Positions 33,986 through 41,820 of a DNA stretch of 64,000 bases are shown piece by piece. Each line of letters starts with the position of its first letter. Position 1 is the stretch's first letter. The translations under genes were made by a program, and so were the position numbers. The notes beneath the pieces are model-generated. The model had not been told where the DNA came from, made no database searches, and saw nothing but the letters and a program-made list of their open reading frames with translations. This DNA comes from Phototrophicus methaneseepsis (lineage in GTDB: Bacteria > Chloroflexota > Anaerolineae > Aggregatilineales > Phototrophicaceae), in assembly GCF_015500095.1 (NCBI RefSeq), contig NZ_CP062983.1, positions 3,720,001-3,784,000 on the forward strand. The letters run 5' to 3'.

Positions 33986-35283
33986 TGTATGATCTGCATA
34001 TCGCCTGGCGCAATATCCTGAATCGCCCCATCCAGACGATCGTCCCCGTGTGGGTGGTCGCCCTGGCGATTGCGCTCTCAGTCGCTGTCATCGCCCTGGC
34101 AGATGGCGCAGAACAAGGCGTCGTCGATGCCAGTGATCCATTTGGGGTACTGGTGATTGGGTCTGCAGGCAGTGGACAACAACTGGTCTTGAGCAGTGTT
34201 CTCTTGCAGGGCAATCCCATTGGCAACATCCCCTATGATGTGTATGAATCCCTGGAAGCCGACCCACGCATCCAACTGACTGTACCCCTCGCTTTTGGAG
34301 ATAATGTCGGCGGTTCGCGCATCATCGGCACCAACGAAAACTTCTTCCAATTACGCCGCACTCAATCATCTCCTCCGGCTTTTCAGATCGCTCAGGGTCG
34401 GCTTTTCGCGGAGATTGAGCCAGATCATGAAGAAAGCGAATACCAAAACGAAGAAGACCATCACAAGGGCCTCTATGAAGCCGTTTTAGGCGCAGAAGCG
34501 GCCCGACGGCTTAAGCTAACAATCGGAGATCGTTTCCTGGGGACCCATGGTGTCGGTACAGGAATAGCGGAAAATATCCATGCGGAAAATCCTTATACCG
34601 TTGTAGGCATCCTCGAACGGACAAACACAGCCTATGACGCCGCTGTCTATACACAGTTGGAAAGTGTCTGGCATGTTCATGCTCACCCGGACATCCCTGG
34701 TAGCGCCCTCATTGCGGAATCAGGCGCATCCGGCCAGGCAGATGAGATTACAGCGATACTCGTACTCCCCACAGGCTTTATTGAACAAAACCAGATTGTG
34801 CAAGAATTCTATGTGGACCCGACGATGCAAGCAGCTTTCCCAGGGCAAGAGCTCGGCCAACTGTTACAGATGCTCAACCAAGGCCAACAAATCCTAAATA
34901 TTGTCGGCTATCTCGTCCTGGCGATTGCTGGCTTAACACTCTTTCTGTCCATGTATAACGCCATTCTCACACGCCGCCAGTCAATTGCCATTATGCGCAG
35001 CCTGGGCAGCAGCCGCGCCAATATCTTCCGTGTAGTGATCTTTGAAACGTTGATTGTCTCCATCCTGGGTGCGCTTATCGGGCGTGTGCTCGGTTATGGC
35101 TTAGCTTATCTCATCGCGGAGATATTTAGCCAGCAGTCGAGCATCCCGGTAGTGATACGCATTCTGCCGAATTTAGAGGTATTGCTATGGACTCTATCAC
35201 TGGGTGTTGGCTTGCTCGCGGGGGTGGTTCCGGCCATGATGGCCTATCGCGTCAATGTGGTGGAAAACTTGTTTCCATCTTAG
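33982..35283 (+). CDS. MacB/FtsX-type ABC permease
   Basis: 433 residues with the class signature: one N-terminal helix (about 17-38, VPVWVVALAIALSVAVIALAD), a large extracytoplasmic MacB_PCD-like domain (about 45-300), then three C-terminal helices (NIVGYLVLAIAGLTLFLSMY, FETLIVSILGALIGRVLGYG and LWTLSLGVGLLAGVVPAMMA). The loop RRQSIAIMRSLGSSRANIFRVVI is the conserved FtsX cytoplasmic coupling region (given here across positions 335-357). A His/Glu-rich stretch (EPDHEESEYQNEEDHHKG) in the outer domain could bind metal. It forms a pair with the ATPase gene and its 3' end overlaps the TlpA-like gene by 97 bp. Confidence 0.88.
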   Translation: MMYDLHIAWRNILNRPIQTIVPVWVVALAIALSVAVIALADGAEQGVVDASDPFGVLVIGSAGSGQQLVLSSVLLQGNPIGNIPYDVYESLEADPRIQLTVPLAFGDNVGGSRIIGTNENFFQLRRTQSSPPAFQIAQGRLFAEIEPDHEESEYQNEEDHHKGLYEAVLGAEAARRLKLTIGDRFLGTHGVGTGIAENIHAENPYTVVGILERTNTAYDAAVYTQLESVWHVHAHPDIPGSALIAESGASGQADEITAILVLPTGFIEQNQIVQEFYVDPTMQAAFPGQELGQLLQMLNQGQQILNIVGYLVLAIAGLTLFLSMYNAILTRRQSIAIMRSLGSSRANIFRVVIFETLIVSILGALIGRVLGYGLAYLIAEIFSQQSSIPVVIRILPNLEVLLWTLSLGVGLLAGVVPAMMAYRVNVVENLFPS

Positions 35284-35798
35284 CGGCACTTACCTTATGT
35301 AGTGGCTTATTGGCCGGCTGTAACGCGAATGAGCCACAGGTAACAACTTACAGAATAGAACAAGCACCCCCCACAGCCACAGAAGAACCGTTTTATGCCT
35401 GGGACTTCACACTAACAACACTTGATGACACCATAGTGACGCTGAGTGACCTACGCGGGCAATGGGTTATCATCAACTTCTGGGCGACATGGTGCGAACC
35501 CTGCCAGCAGGAAATACCATTTCTCAACGACTTGCACACATCCCAACCGGACCTCGTCGTGCTTGGCGTCAACGTGCGAGAAGAAAAAGCGCTTGTACAG
35601 CAGTTCGCCCATGAATACGCCTTAGCCTTCCCTATTCTTCTTCACCCAGATGACCAGATGCTCATCAATTACAATGTCATGGGGCTACCTCAGACTCTAC
35701 TCGTTGATCCAACAGGCATCGTCAAATTACGCCAATTCGGTCCTCTAGACATAGAGACCTTCAAAGCAGAGTTATTCCCACAAATGAGGGATACGTAG
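35187..35798 (+). CDS. TlpA/ResA-like thioredoxin lipoprotein
   Basis: 203 residues. The ATG at 35187 is the only usable start and has GAGG 7 nt upstream, although it lies 97 bp inside the permease gene in another frame. A lipoprotein signal ends at LLAGC (Cys45), after an unusually long polar leader that reads the permease end in the second frame. The thioredoxin domain (about 70-200) has the active site WATWCEPCQQE and the cis-Pro in VMGLPQTLLVDP. It should be a membrane-anchored thiol reductant acting outside the cell, perhaps on the CPFC pair of the DUF3299-like lipoprotein or in cytochrome or metal-site assembly. Confidence 0.88.
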   Translation: MDSITGCWLARGGGSGHDGLSRQCGGKLVSILAALTLCSGLLAGCNANEPQVTTYRIEQAPPTATEEPFYAWDFTLTTLDDTIVTLSDLRGQWVIINFWATWCEPCQQEIPFLNDLHTSQPDLVVLGVNVREEKALVQQFAHEYALAFPILLHPDDQMLINYNVMGLPQTLLVDPTGIVKLRQFGPLDIETFKAELFPQMRDT

Positions 35799-35802
35799 GA
35801 AG

Positions 35803-35831
35803 CAAAAAGGCCCGGATAGTATATCCAGGCC
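35803..35831 (-). terminator. Intrinsic terminator of the OpuC-type operon
   Basis: On the minus strand GGCCTGGATA and TATCCGGGCC form a 10-bp stem with one T-G pair and a 3-nt loop, followed by TTTTT. It lies about 42 bp after the stop at 35873. Confidence 0.85.
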
Positions 35832-35872
35832 CCAAATACGAACCGTGTAAAAGTGCTAGCCCTGTAAAAGTG

Positions 35873-37540
35873 CTAACGCTCGATCTGCAAGCCGCGCGGT
35901 GTCATCACGAACTCGATACGGCCAAGCACATAGTCAATCAGAATAGCGAGCAGCGCTGCCGGGATCGCACCCAACAAGATGAAAGCATCAATCGTCATAG
36001 AAAGGCCGCTAGCAATAGGCGTACCCAAACCACCAGACCCCACAAATGCGCCCAACGTCGCTGTGCCCACATTGATGACCATACTGGTACGAATACCAGC
36101 CATAATCACACTGCTGGCAATGGGCAGCTCGATCTGCAATAAGATCTGCATCGGCGTCATACCCATACCACGTGCAGAATCAATCACGGAATCATCGACA
36201 GCTTCTAAGCCAGCAATGGTATTACGAACCACTGGCAAAAGCCCGTAGGCCACGAGTGCGATAATGGCAGGCCAGAAACCAAAGCCAATGATCGGCGCCA
36301 TAAAGGCCACAATTGCGATTGTTGGCACTGTCTGGCCACTATTGACCAGATTGTTCACCAGAGGCAGCAATTCACGGAAGTCCTCGCGCGTTACAAGAAT
36401 ACCGAACAACAAACCCGCCGGGATCGTGATCAAAGACGAGACAATAACCAGTTCAAGGTGCTGTGCTGCGAACTCAATCACCGTCGCATTCGGGTGCACA
36501 AGCTGTGCGCTCGTCGGGAAGATGCCGTGTAACACAAAATCCCAAAGTGGCTCATGGCCGAAGATCGACCAGAATAAGAAGAAAACACCTACGACACGCA
36601 CCAAAGGTTTGATCAGCTTATCGCCTTTGCGCTGGTAGAAGAAATACAGCACAAATTCCAACACAGCAAACCCAAGTGTAAAGAGATACAGCGGCACGCC
36701 TGTGTTCAGCGGTAAAATCCGCAGCACTCTTTCAGAGCTCGTTGCTAAAGAAAACAGCCACAAATTAACCTGTAGAGAAGCCCTCGGGTAGTAGTCATTG
36801 AGGGCATCTTCCACACGACTGACAACCTGATTCTCGACAGCCCCTGCGCGATACGTCGCAATGAGGCGATCAGGATAAATCGTCAGTGCTTCTAGTGCAG
36901 TGACGCGCTCAAACAAGAATTGGGCTAATTCAGTTCCATTTTCCCCAGCTTCGCGCGTATTATAGCTTTCTTCTTCCTCTTGAGGGATCAAAGAGGCCAC
37001 GTAGCGACCATATCGCCATGTCTCGTCGCTTGTTGTAAAGACGAGTGTTTGCCCTGCATCACCGCTGGCAGCAGCACTGGTGATGGTTTCAGAGTCGTTC
37101 AGAACAGCATTAGTGACGGGCCGCTGTGCACGTCGCAGCATAAGGTCCGATTCAATGTCATTATCGTAGAGAATCGTAATCGTCTGCGGCTCAATCAACA
37201 CTTCCACAACATCGGGTACATTGCTGAATAAGACTGCCGCTACAGGGTTGGTCGTATCCTCCGTGAAGGTACCCGTCTCTACATTGCTGGAATCCTCCGG
37301 TACGACGTTATATTCAAACGTACCCCCTACCACGTCAATCTGTATGGTGTTTTCAGCTTCCACAGTTTCTGTCGCCACCTCAAAATCAGGCGGGAAGCGT
37401 TCTTCATCATGCAGCGTAATGACGACGGTACTTAAGGCGAATACGACAATCGTAATCAGGACCCATACCACAGCAGCAACAGGCAACCCTCTCGGATTTG
37501 TGTTTTCCTGCAACACATTTTTATTCTTTTCATCGGGCAT
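35873..37540 (-). CDS. OpuC-type compatible-solute permease with two Nfu-N-like outer domains
   Basis: 555 residues; ordinary OpuCB/OpuBB permeases have about 210. The C-terminal 220 residues are the permease (IPAGLLFGILVTR, GQTVPTIAIVAFMAPIIG, the EAA-like loop DSARGMGMTPMQILLQIELP). After an N-terminal helix (about 20-42) come two domains of about 80 residues that resemble the N-terminal domain of Nfu/NifU scaffold proteins: TNPVAAVLFSNVPDVVEVLI with TITILYD, and GTELAQFLFERVTALEALTI with DRLIATYR. Two or more helices then lead into the permease. The Nfu-like pieces would face outside. It is translated from an ATG overlapping the stop of the ATPase gene. Confidence 0.8.
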   Translation of the reverse strand: MPDEKNKNVLQENTNPRGLPVAAVVWVLITIVVFALSTVVITLHDEERFPPDFEVATETVEAENTIQIDVVGGTFEYNVVPEDSSNVETGTFTEDTTNPVAAVLFSNVPDVVEVLIEPQTITILYDNDIESDLMLRRAQRPVTNAVLNDSETITSAAASGDAGQTLVFTTSDETWRYGRYVASLIPQEEEESYNTREAGENGTELAQFLFERVTALEALTIYPDRLIATYRAGAVENQVVSRVEDALNDYYPRASLQVNLWLFSLATSSERVLRILPLNTGVPLYLFTLGFAVLEFVLYFFYQRKGDKLIKPLVRVVGVFFLFWSIFGHEPLWDFVLHGIFPTSAQLVHPNATVIEFAAQHLELVIVSSLITIPAGLLFGILVTREDFRELLPLVNNLVNSGQTVPTIAIVAFMAPIIGFGFWPAIIALVAYGLLPVVRNTIAGLEAVDDSVIDSARGMGMTPMQILLQIELPIASSVIMAGIRTSMVINVGTATLGAFVGSGGLGTPIASGLSMTIDAFILLGAIPAALLAILIDYVLGRIEFVMTPRGLQIER

Positions 37541-38682
37541 CAGGCGACACCCCCTGACGTTTCCACAATGGAATCGGGGTCATAGGCTGCGAGGTCTTGT
37601 AGGGCTTTCAGTGTAATCGTGCCCACGAGTTTACCGTGGCGGTCGACTACTGGCGTAATGCGGAAGCCTCTGGCAACCATGGCGCTTAATGCCTCACGGG
37701 CCGTTGCATCGTCGCGTACGGCAATATCTATCCATGGAGCTTCGAACATAGCTTCTGTGAGAGATGTATTTTCTTTCATCTCTTCTCTATCAATCCAACC
37801 TTTTAGAGTAGAATCACCCTTATCAACAATGAAAATGCAATTCTGCTCTGACTCTCTAAAAATCCGAGCAGCATCTTCAATAGAGGCATCCAACGTAACC
37901 GTGCGGCGGGAGGTGTCCATTAGGTTTTTAATCCGAATGAGTCCCAGCCGCTTCAGCGTGCGATCTGTACCCACAAAATCGCGGACGAAGCGATTAATGG
38001 GATGCGCTAAAATCGTATCCGGCGTATCGTACTGCACCAAATGGCCATCACGCATAATGGCGATGCGGTCACCCATTTTAATGGCTTCATCAATGTCATG
38101 CGTCACAAAGATAATCGTCTTGCCAACGCGTTCCTGGATTTGGAGGAACTCCGCTTGCAACACTTCGCGCGTGATGGGGTCTACAGCGCCAAACGGCTCA
38201 TCCATGAGCATAATTGGCGGATCTGCCCCTAGCGCACGCGCTACACCGACACGCTGCTGCTGACCGCCAGAAAGCTGGCGCGGATATTTATCACGCGAAA
38301 TATCAGGATCCAGCCCAACCAGCTCCAACAGTTCATCCACACGCCGACGAATACGATTTTCGTCCCAATGCAGCAAGCGCGGCACAAGAGCGATGTTATC
38401 CGCAATGGTCATGTGTGGCAGCAAGCCGATTTGCTGGATCGCATACCCGATTTGACGACGCAGTTCTTCAGCAGGTAGCTCCGTATTCGGCTGACCATCA
38501 ATGAGGATTTCCCCGCTGGTAATACTGATGAGCCGATTAATCATCCGCATAGATGTGGTCTTCCCACATCCACTCGGCCCAATCAAGACGCAGATCTCAC
38601 CTTCAGGGACCAGTAAGTTCAGGTCATCAACAGCCCTGAAGCCATTGGGATACTGCTTAACGACATTTTTGAATTCAATCAT
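37540..38682 (-). CDS. OpuCA/ProV-type ABC ATPase with C-terminal CBS domains
   Basis: 380 residues. The ABC domain has Walker A GPSGCGKTT, Q-loop AIQQIGLLPHM, signature LSGGQQQRVGVARAL, Walker B IMLMDEPFGAVD and H-loop VTHDIDEA. From about residue 250 two CBS motifs follow (DTSRRTVTLDASIEDAARI and AREALSAMVARGFRITPVVD), as in OpuA/OpuC ATPases, where they sense ionic strength or cyclic-di-AMP. It powers uptake of glycine betaine, choline or carnitine-type solutes together with the two flanking permeases and the binding protein. It abuts the second permease by a TGATG overlap. Confidence 0.93.
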   Translation of the reverse strand: MIEFKNVVKQYPNGFRAVDDLNLLVPEGEICVLIGPSGCGKTTSMRMINRLISITSGEILIDGQPNTELPAEELRRQIGYAIQQIGLLPHMTIADNIALVPRLLHWDENRIRRRVDELLELVGLDPDISRDKYPRQLSGGQQQRVGVARALGADPPIMLMDEPFGAVDPITREVLQAEFLQIQERVGKTIIFVTHDIDEAIKMGDRIAIMRDGHLVQYDTPDTILAHPINRFVRDFVGTDRTLKRLGLIRIKNLMDTSRRTVTLDASIEDAARIFRESEQNCIFIVDKGDSTLKGWIDREEMKENTSLTEAMFEAPWIDIAVRDDATAREALSAMVARGFRITPVVDRHGKLVGTITLKALQDLAAYDPDSIVETSGGVA

Positions 38683-38707
38683 CTAGTGGCTCCATACTCC
38701 ATGAGAA

Positions 38708-40330
38708 CTATTGTGACGGGCGTTGAATACCGGGCGAAATAAGCAACCCTTCCAGAATTTGCAGCAGCGCATCCAGCACGACCGCCAGGATAATAGCCGG
38801 GATCGCACCTAATAGGATGAGATCTACAGAGGTTGTGTTCACACCCAGTAGTATAAAGTCGCCGAGGGCACCAGCACCGATAATCGATGCAACAGCCGCA
38901 ATACCAACCAACGAAATGGCCGCGTTACGCACACCAGCCATGATGATGGGGAGTGCTAAGGGCAACTCAATCTGGAAGAAGATTTGCGCAGCCGTCATGC
39001 CCATCCCTTTGCCAGAATCAATGATGGCCGGGTCAACATTTTTCAGGCCGGCGTAGGTGTTGCGCACCAGGGGCAATAAAGAATACAACGTTAGCGCGAT
39101 GATAGCCGGTGCAGTCCCAATCCCAGAAACACCCAGGTTACGAATGGTGATATCAGCTAGCTGCCGGCCACGGATCACCTGTCCTGCGCCATTAAGGCCT
39201 AGATACAATAAACCGACTAACGAAAGCGCCAACAAACCATAACGCACATAGCGAAGCCGCTTGGCTGTCGCTTCACGCTCAATCCGGCGACCAAGCCACA
39301 GCAAGACCGGGAACTGAAGCACACCCAGAGCCACCCAGATGACAACTTGCCGCAAAGATTCATCCAAGAAGATATTGAGGATGACCCTGAAGCCAAACGT
39401 AATCAGCAGAATGGTGATCAAGGCCAAGGGGATAAACATGACAGCAAATGAGAGGATAATACTCCACGAACGCAATCGTTCTGGCAAACTTCCCTGAATG
39501 AATCTCAAAAAGAAGAGAAGGACAAGGCCAACAACGAGCATCATTAGGATAAAGCCTGCAACTTCAACAAAAGCGCGGTCCCCTAATCGAGCTAAGGGCA
39601 CCAACAACACACCAAATAAAGCCAGGCTTGGGATCGTCTGAATAATGCCAACTGTATACAAAATCATGTCTTCGGCACGCTCATCACGCGCCGCCCATAA
39701 ACCAAGCGCAATGCCGATTACAAGGCCAGCCGCCAGCGAAACCAGGACGAATACAAAATGCTCGATGAACCGCTGCCCCAATGTGGCACCACGTTCATAG
39801 AACTCCACCATAATGGAGAAAATATCCAGTGTACCGCTGAGCAGCATCAGTAAGACCAACACAGGACCTATTAAACTTGCAATCAGGCGAACAATGCTGG
39901 CTGTCTTTTCCGCGACAAGATCGCGCAGGCCACCAAACAAGACAATGTAGCCACCCAGTAAGCCCAGTGCAATGGCGCTAGATGTAAAAATACGAGGATT
40001 ACTGATCCGCGTACCCTCTTCGAACAGCGCCTCTGAGCCTTCCAACAATTGAATGCCAGCCCCCGCAGAGAGCAACAGCGTCAGGAAGATAAGCAAGTTG
40101 CCGATGATAACCAACGACCAACCACGCCGACCACGCTCCTCCATAAAAGACAGGGCTATAGGCAGCAACGCAAGGATGAACAACACCAGGAAACGTGTAT
40201 CGCCCGGAATTTCAAATAGATTGACCGGAATACCGGAGGCCAGACGATTCGGCTTAATTTCCAACAAAGGCAGGAAGAAAAAGCCAAATGTGGCAATAAC
40301 ACTCCCTAAAATAGAAATGCGGTTACTAAT
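38708..40330 (-). CDS. OpuC-type compatible-solute permease, enlarged, probable ATT start
   Basis: 540 residues if translation begins at the ATT at 40328-40330, which has a near-ideal ribosome site (GGGGAGGT, 6-7 nt spacer) and leads straight into TM1. The ATG at 40417 would add 29 polar residues and has no ribosome site; it is the fallback. The C-terminal 220 residues are the binding-protein-dependent permease, with DSGKGMGMTAAQIFFQIELP as the EAA-like loop. The N-terminal 300 residues add about seven more membrane helices, including FFFLPLLEI, FLVLFILALLPIALSF and AIALGLLGGYIVLFGG. No binding domain is fused. It is the second permease of the OpuC-like set. Confidence 0.85.
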   Translation of the reverse strand: MSNRISILGSVIATFGFFFLPLLEIKPNRLASGIPVNLFEIPGDTRFLVLFILALLPIALSFMEERGRRGWSLVIIGNLLIFLTLLLSAGAGIQLLEGSEALFEEGTRISNPRIFTSSAIALGLLGGYIVLFGGLRDLVAEKTASIVRLIASLIGPVLVLLMLLSGTLDIFSIMVEFYERGATLGQRFIEHFVFVLVSLAAGLVIGIALGLWAARDERAEDMILYTVGIIQTIPSLALFGVLLVPLARLGDRAFVEVAGFILMMLVVGLVLLFFLRFIQGSLPERLRSWSIILSFAVMFIPLALITILLITFGFRVILNIFLDESLRQVVIWVALGVLQFPVLLWLGRRIEREATAKRLRYVRYGLLALSLVGLLYLGLNGAGQVIRGRQLADITIRNLGVSGIGTAPAIIALTLYSLLPLVRNTYAGLKNVDPAIIDSGKGMGMTAAQIFFQIELPLALPIIMAGVRNAAISLVGIAAVASIIGAGALGDFILLGVNTTSVDLILLGAIPAIILAVVLDALLQILEGLLISPGIQRPSQ

Positions 40331-40483
40331 GGCTCTACCTCCCCACAGGTAACTTCGGAGTATAATTCGTTTCGATAAGCTGGTTTGGAAGGCCGGGGAC
40401 CATCCGACCTTCCGCATTTCTGGTTTGTCAGACCAAAGGTGTCCGGTTTTTCAACTGGGCACCCCCTATAAAACAAGTTTGGT

Positions 40484-41428
40484 CTAGCCGTCGATGAAGC
40501 CGCTTTCAGCCAGCCAGGATGTAGCGACTTCAGCCGGATTTTCACCGTCAACCTCAACACGAGCGTTCAGCGTCTGCAAAGTGACGTTATCCAGCGCACG
40601 GAAAATCGGGTTCAGGATACCAGCGATTTCCGGATTGGCACGCAGTACTTCGCCACGGAAGACAGGCGTCGGCGCGTAGATTGGCTGGGCACCCATCGGA
40701 TCTTCCAACACGACGAAGTTATAAGCCTGCAAAGCGCCATCCGTTGCATAAGCCATTGCAACATTGACGTTATTCGCGCCTTCGTTCAGGGCCTGTTCCG
40801 TCTGTGCAGGGGTACCAGCAGCGATGATCAGTAGCTGATCTTCTGTCAGATCAAAGCCATACATTTCTTCAAAAGCAGCAATGCCGTCTGGACGCTGAGC
40901 AAATTCATCACCTGTTGCCATGTAGACTTCACCACCGGAATTCACATAATCTGCAAAGTCCATTGCGGTGTAGACGTCATTTTCTTCAGCGAATTCAGAC
41001 GTAACAGCAAACGCATACGTGTTGTTTGCTGGGGTTGGTTCCAGCCAGACGAGGTCGTTAATAGCTGCATCGTAAGAGCTTACGAGAGCATAACCCAGGT
41101 CACGATCGTTGTAGGCTTCGTCAGGGATATTGGTCCAATCGACATCGCTGAAGTAGTTATACAGCGCTGTGCCTGTGTACTCAGCGTAAACATCAATCTC
41201 GCCATTGACCAGCGCATCACGATTAACCTGCGTGCTGCCAAGGTTCGTACGATCTTCAACGGTGTAACCTGCATCTTCAAGTGCAGCTAACATAATCTGA
41301 CCGAGGACAATTTGTTCAGTGAACTGCTTCGACCCAACACGAATGGCTTCGTCTTGTGCAGAAACTGTTGCACCAATCATTCCCAAAGAAAGGGCCATAA
41401 CAACCAAAAGAGAGATAAATCGACGCAT
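40484..41428 (-). CDS. Glycine betaine/choline-type substrate-binding protein (OpuCC/OpuBC-like)
   Basis: 314 residues from the ATG at 41428 (AGGAG, 6-nt spacer); the frame extends to 41458 without support. A signal peptide (RRFISLLVVMALSLGMIG, cleavage near VSAQ) precedes an OpuAC-type binding domain: IRVGSKQFTEQIVLGQI, VNRDALVNGEIDVYAEYTG and a WLEPTPANNTYAFAVT stretch. These are typical of the OpuBC/OpuCC class that binds choline, betaine or carnitine through an aromatic cage. No lipobox is seen, so it may be free or anchored by an uncleaved signal. It is the first gene of the operon, with a long gap before the permease where structured RNA may lower downstream expression. Confidence 0.92.
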   Translation of the reverse strand: MRRFISLLVVMALSLGMIGATVSAQDEAIRVGSKQFTEQIVLGQIMLAALEDAGYTVEDRTNLGSTQVNRDALVNGEIDVYAEYTGTALYNYFSDVDWTNIPDEAYNDRDLGYALVSSYDAAINDLVWLEPTPANNTYAFAVTSEFAEENDVYTAMDFADYVNSGGEVYMATGDEFAQRPDGIAAFEEMYGFDLTEDQLLIIAAGTPAQTEQALNEGANNVNVAMAYATDGALQAYNFVVLEDPMGAQPIYAPTPVFRGEVLRANPEIAGILNPIFRALDNVTLQTLNARVEVDGENPAEVATSWLAESGFIDG

Positions 41429-41820
41429 ATTTTCTCCTATACATAGATAAACGAACACAAAAATTGATGTCGCGGCATCTCAGATGCCGATTTCATCCAA
41501 ATCAAAAGAGAGCGTTTAAAAACTTAAACGTTCTGCGGCATGTATGACGTCAACACAACGGCTTACACCGGGGGAATATGACAAAGATGTTCGTGCGGCG
41601 ATTATTGAACCCCGTTCCACACGAACGAGATCGAAGAAATAGCCAAATACGAGAACATGATAAATGAGATACTGTAAATGTTCTGGACCGACTATATAGA
41701 GGAATTACGAAAAATTCAAGTCATATCTATTAAGTCGTGGTTAAACATCAGTGGTGATACTGTGCCAGGGATAACCCTGGCACAGTTGATATTTGTTACT
41801 CGTGGAGCGACATGACGTGA
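41429..41820 (-). promoter_or_regulatory. Upstream region of the OpuC-type operon with two palindromes
   Basis: This 390-bp stretch has no supported gene. CGGCATCT-C-AGATGCCG (41473-41489) is a perfect 17-bp palindrome, and CGTTTAA-AAAC-TTAAACG (41513-41530) is an 18-bp inverted repeat. Both lie 45-100 bp upstream of the binding-protein start and look like operators for osmotic or substrate control of the importer. Confidence 0.45.
41759..41786. repeat. Perfect 12-bp hairpin at the 3' end of the alpha-mannosidase gene
   Basis: ACTGTGCCAGGG (41759-41770) and its complement (41775-41786) enclose an ATAA loop. It lies 35 bp after the alpha-mannosidase stop on the minus strand. No T run follows, so it may protect the 3' end or act as a factor-dependent terminator. 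Confidence 0.7.
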
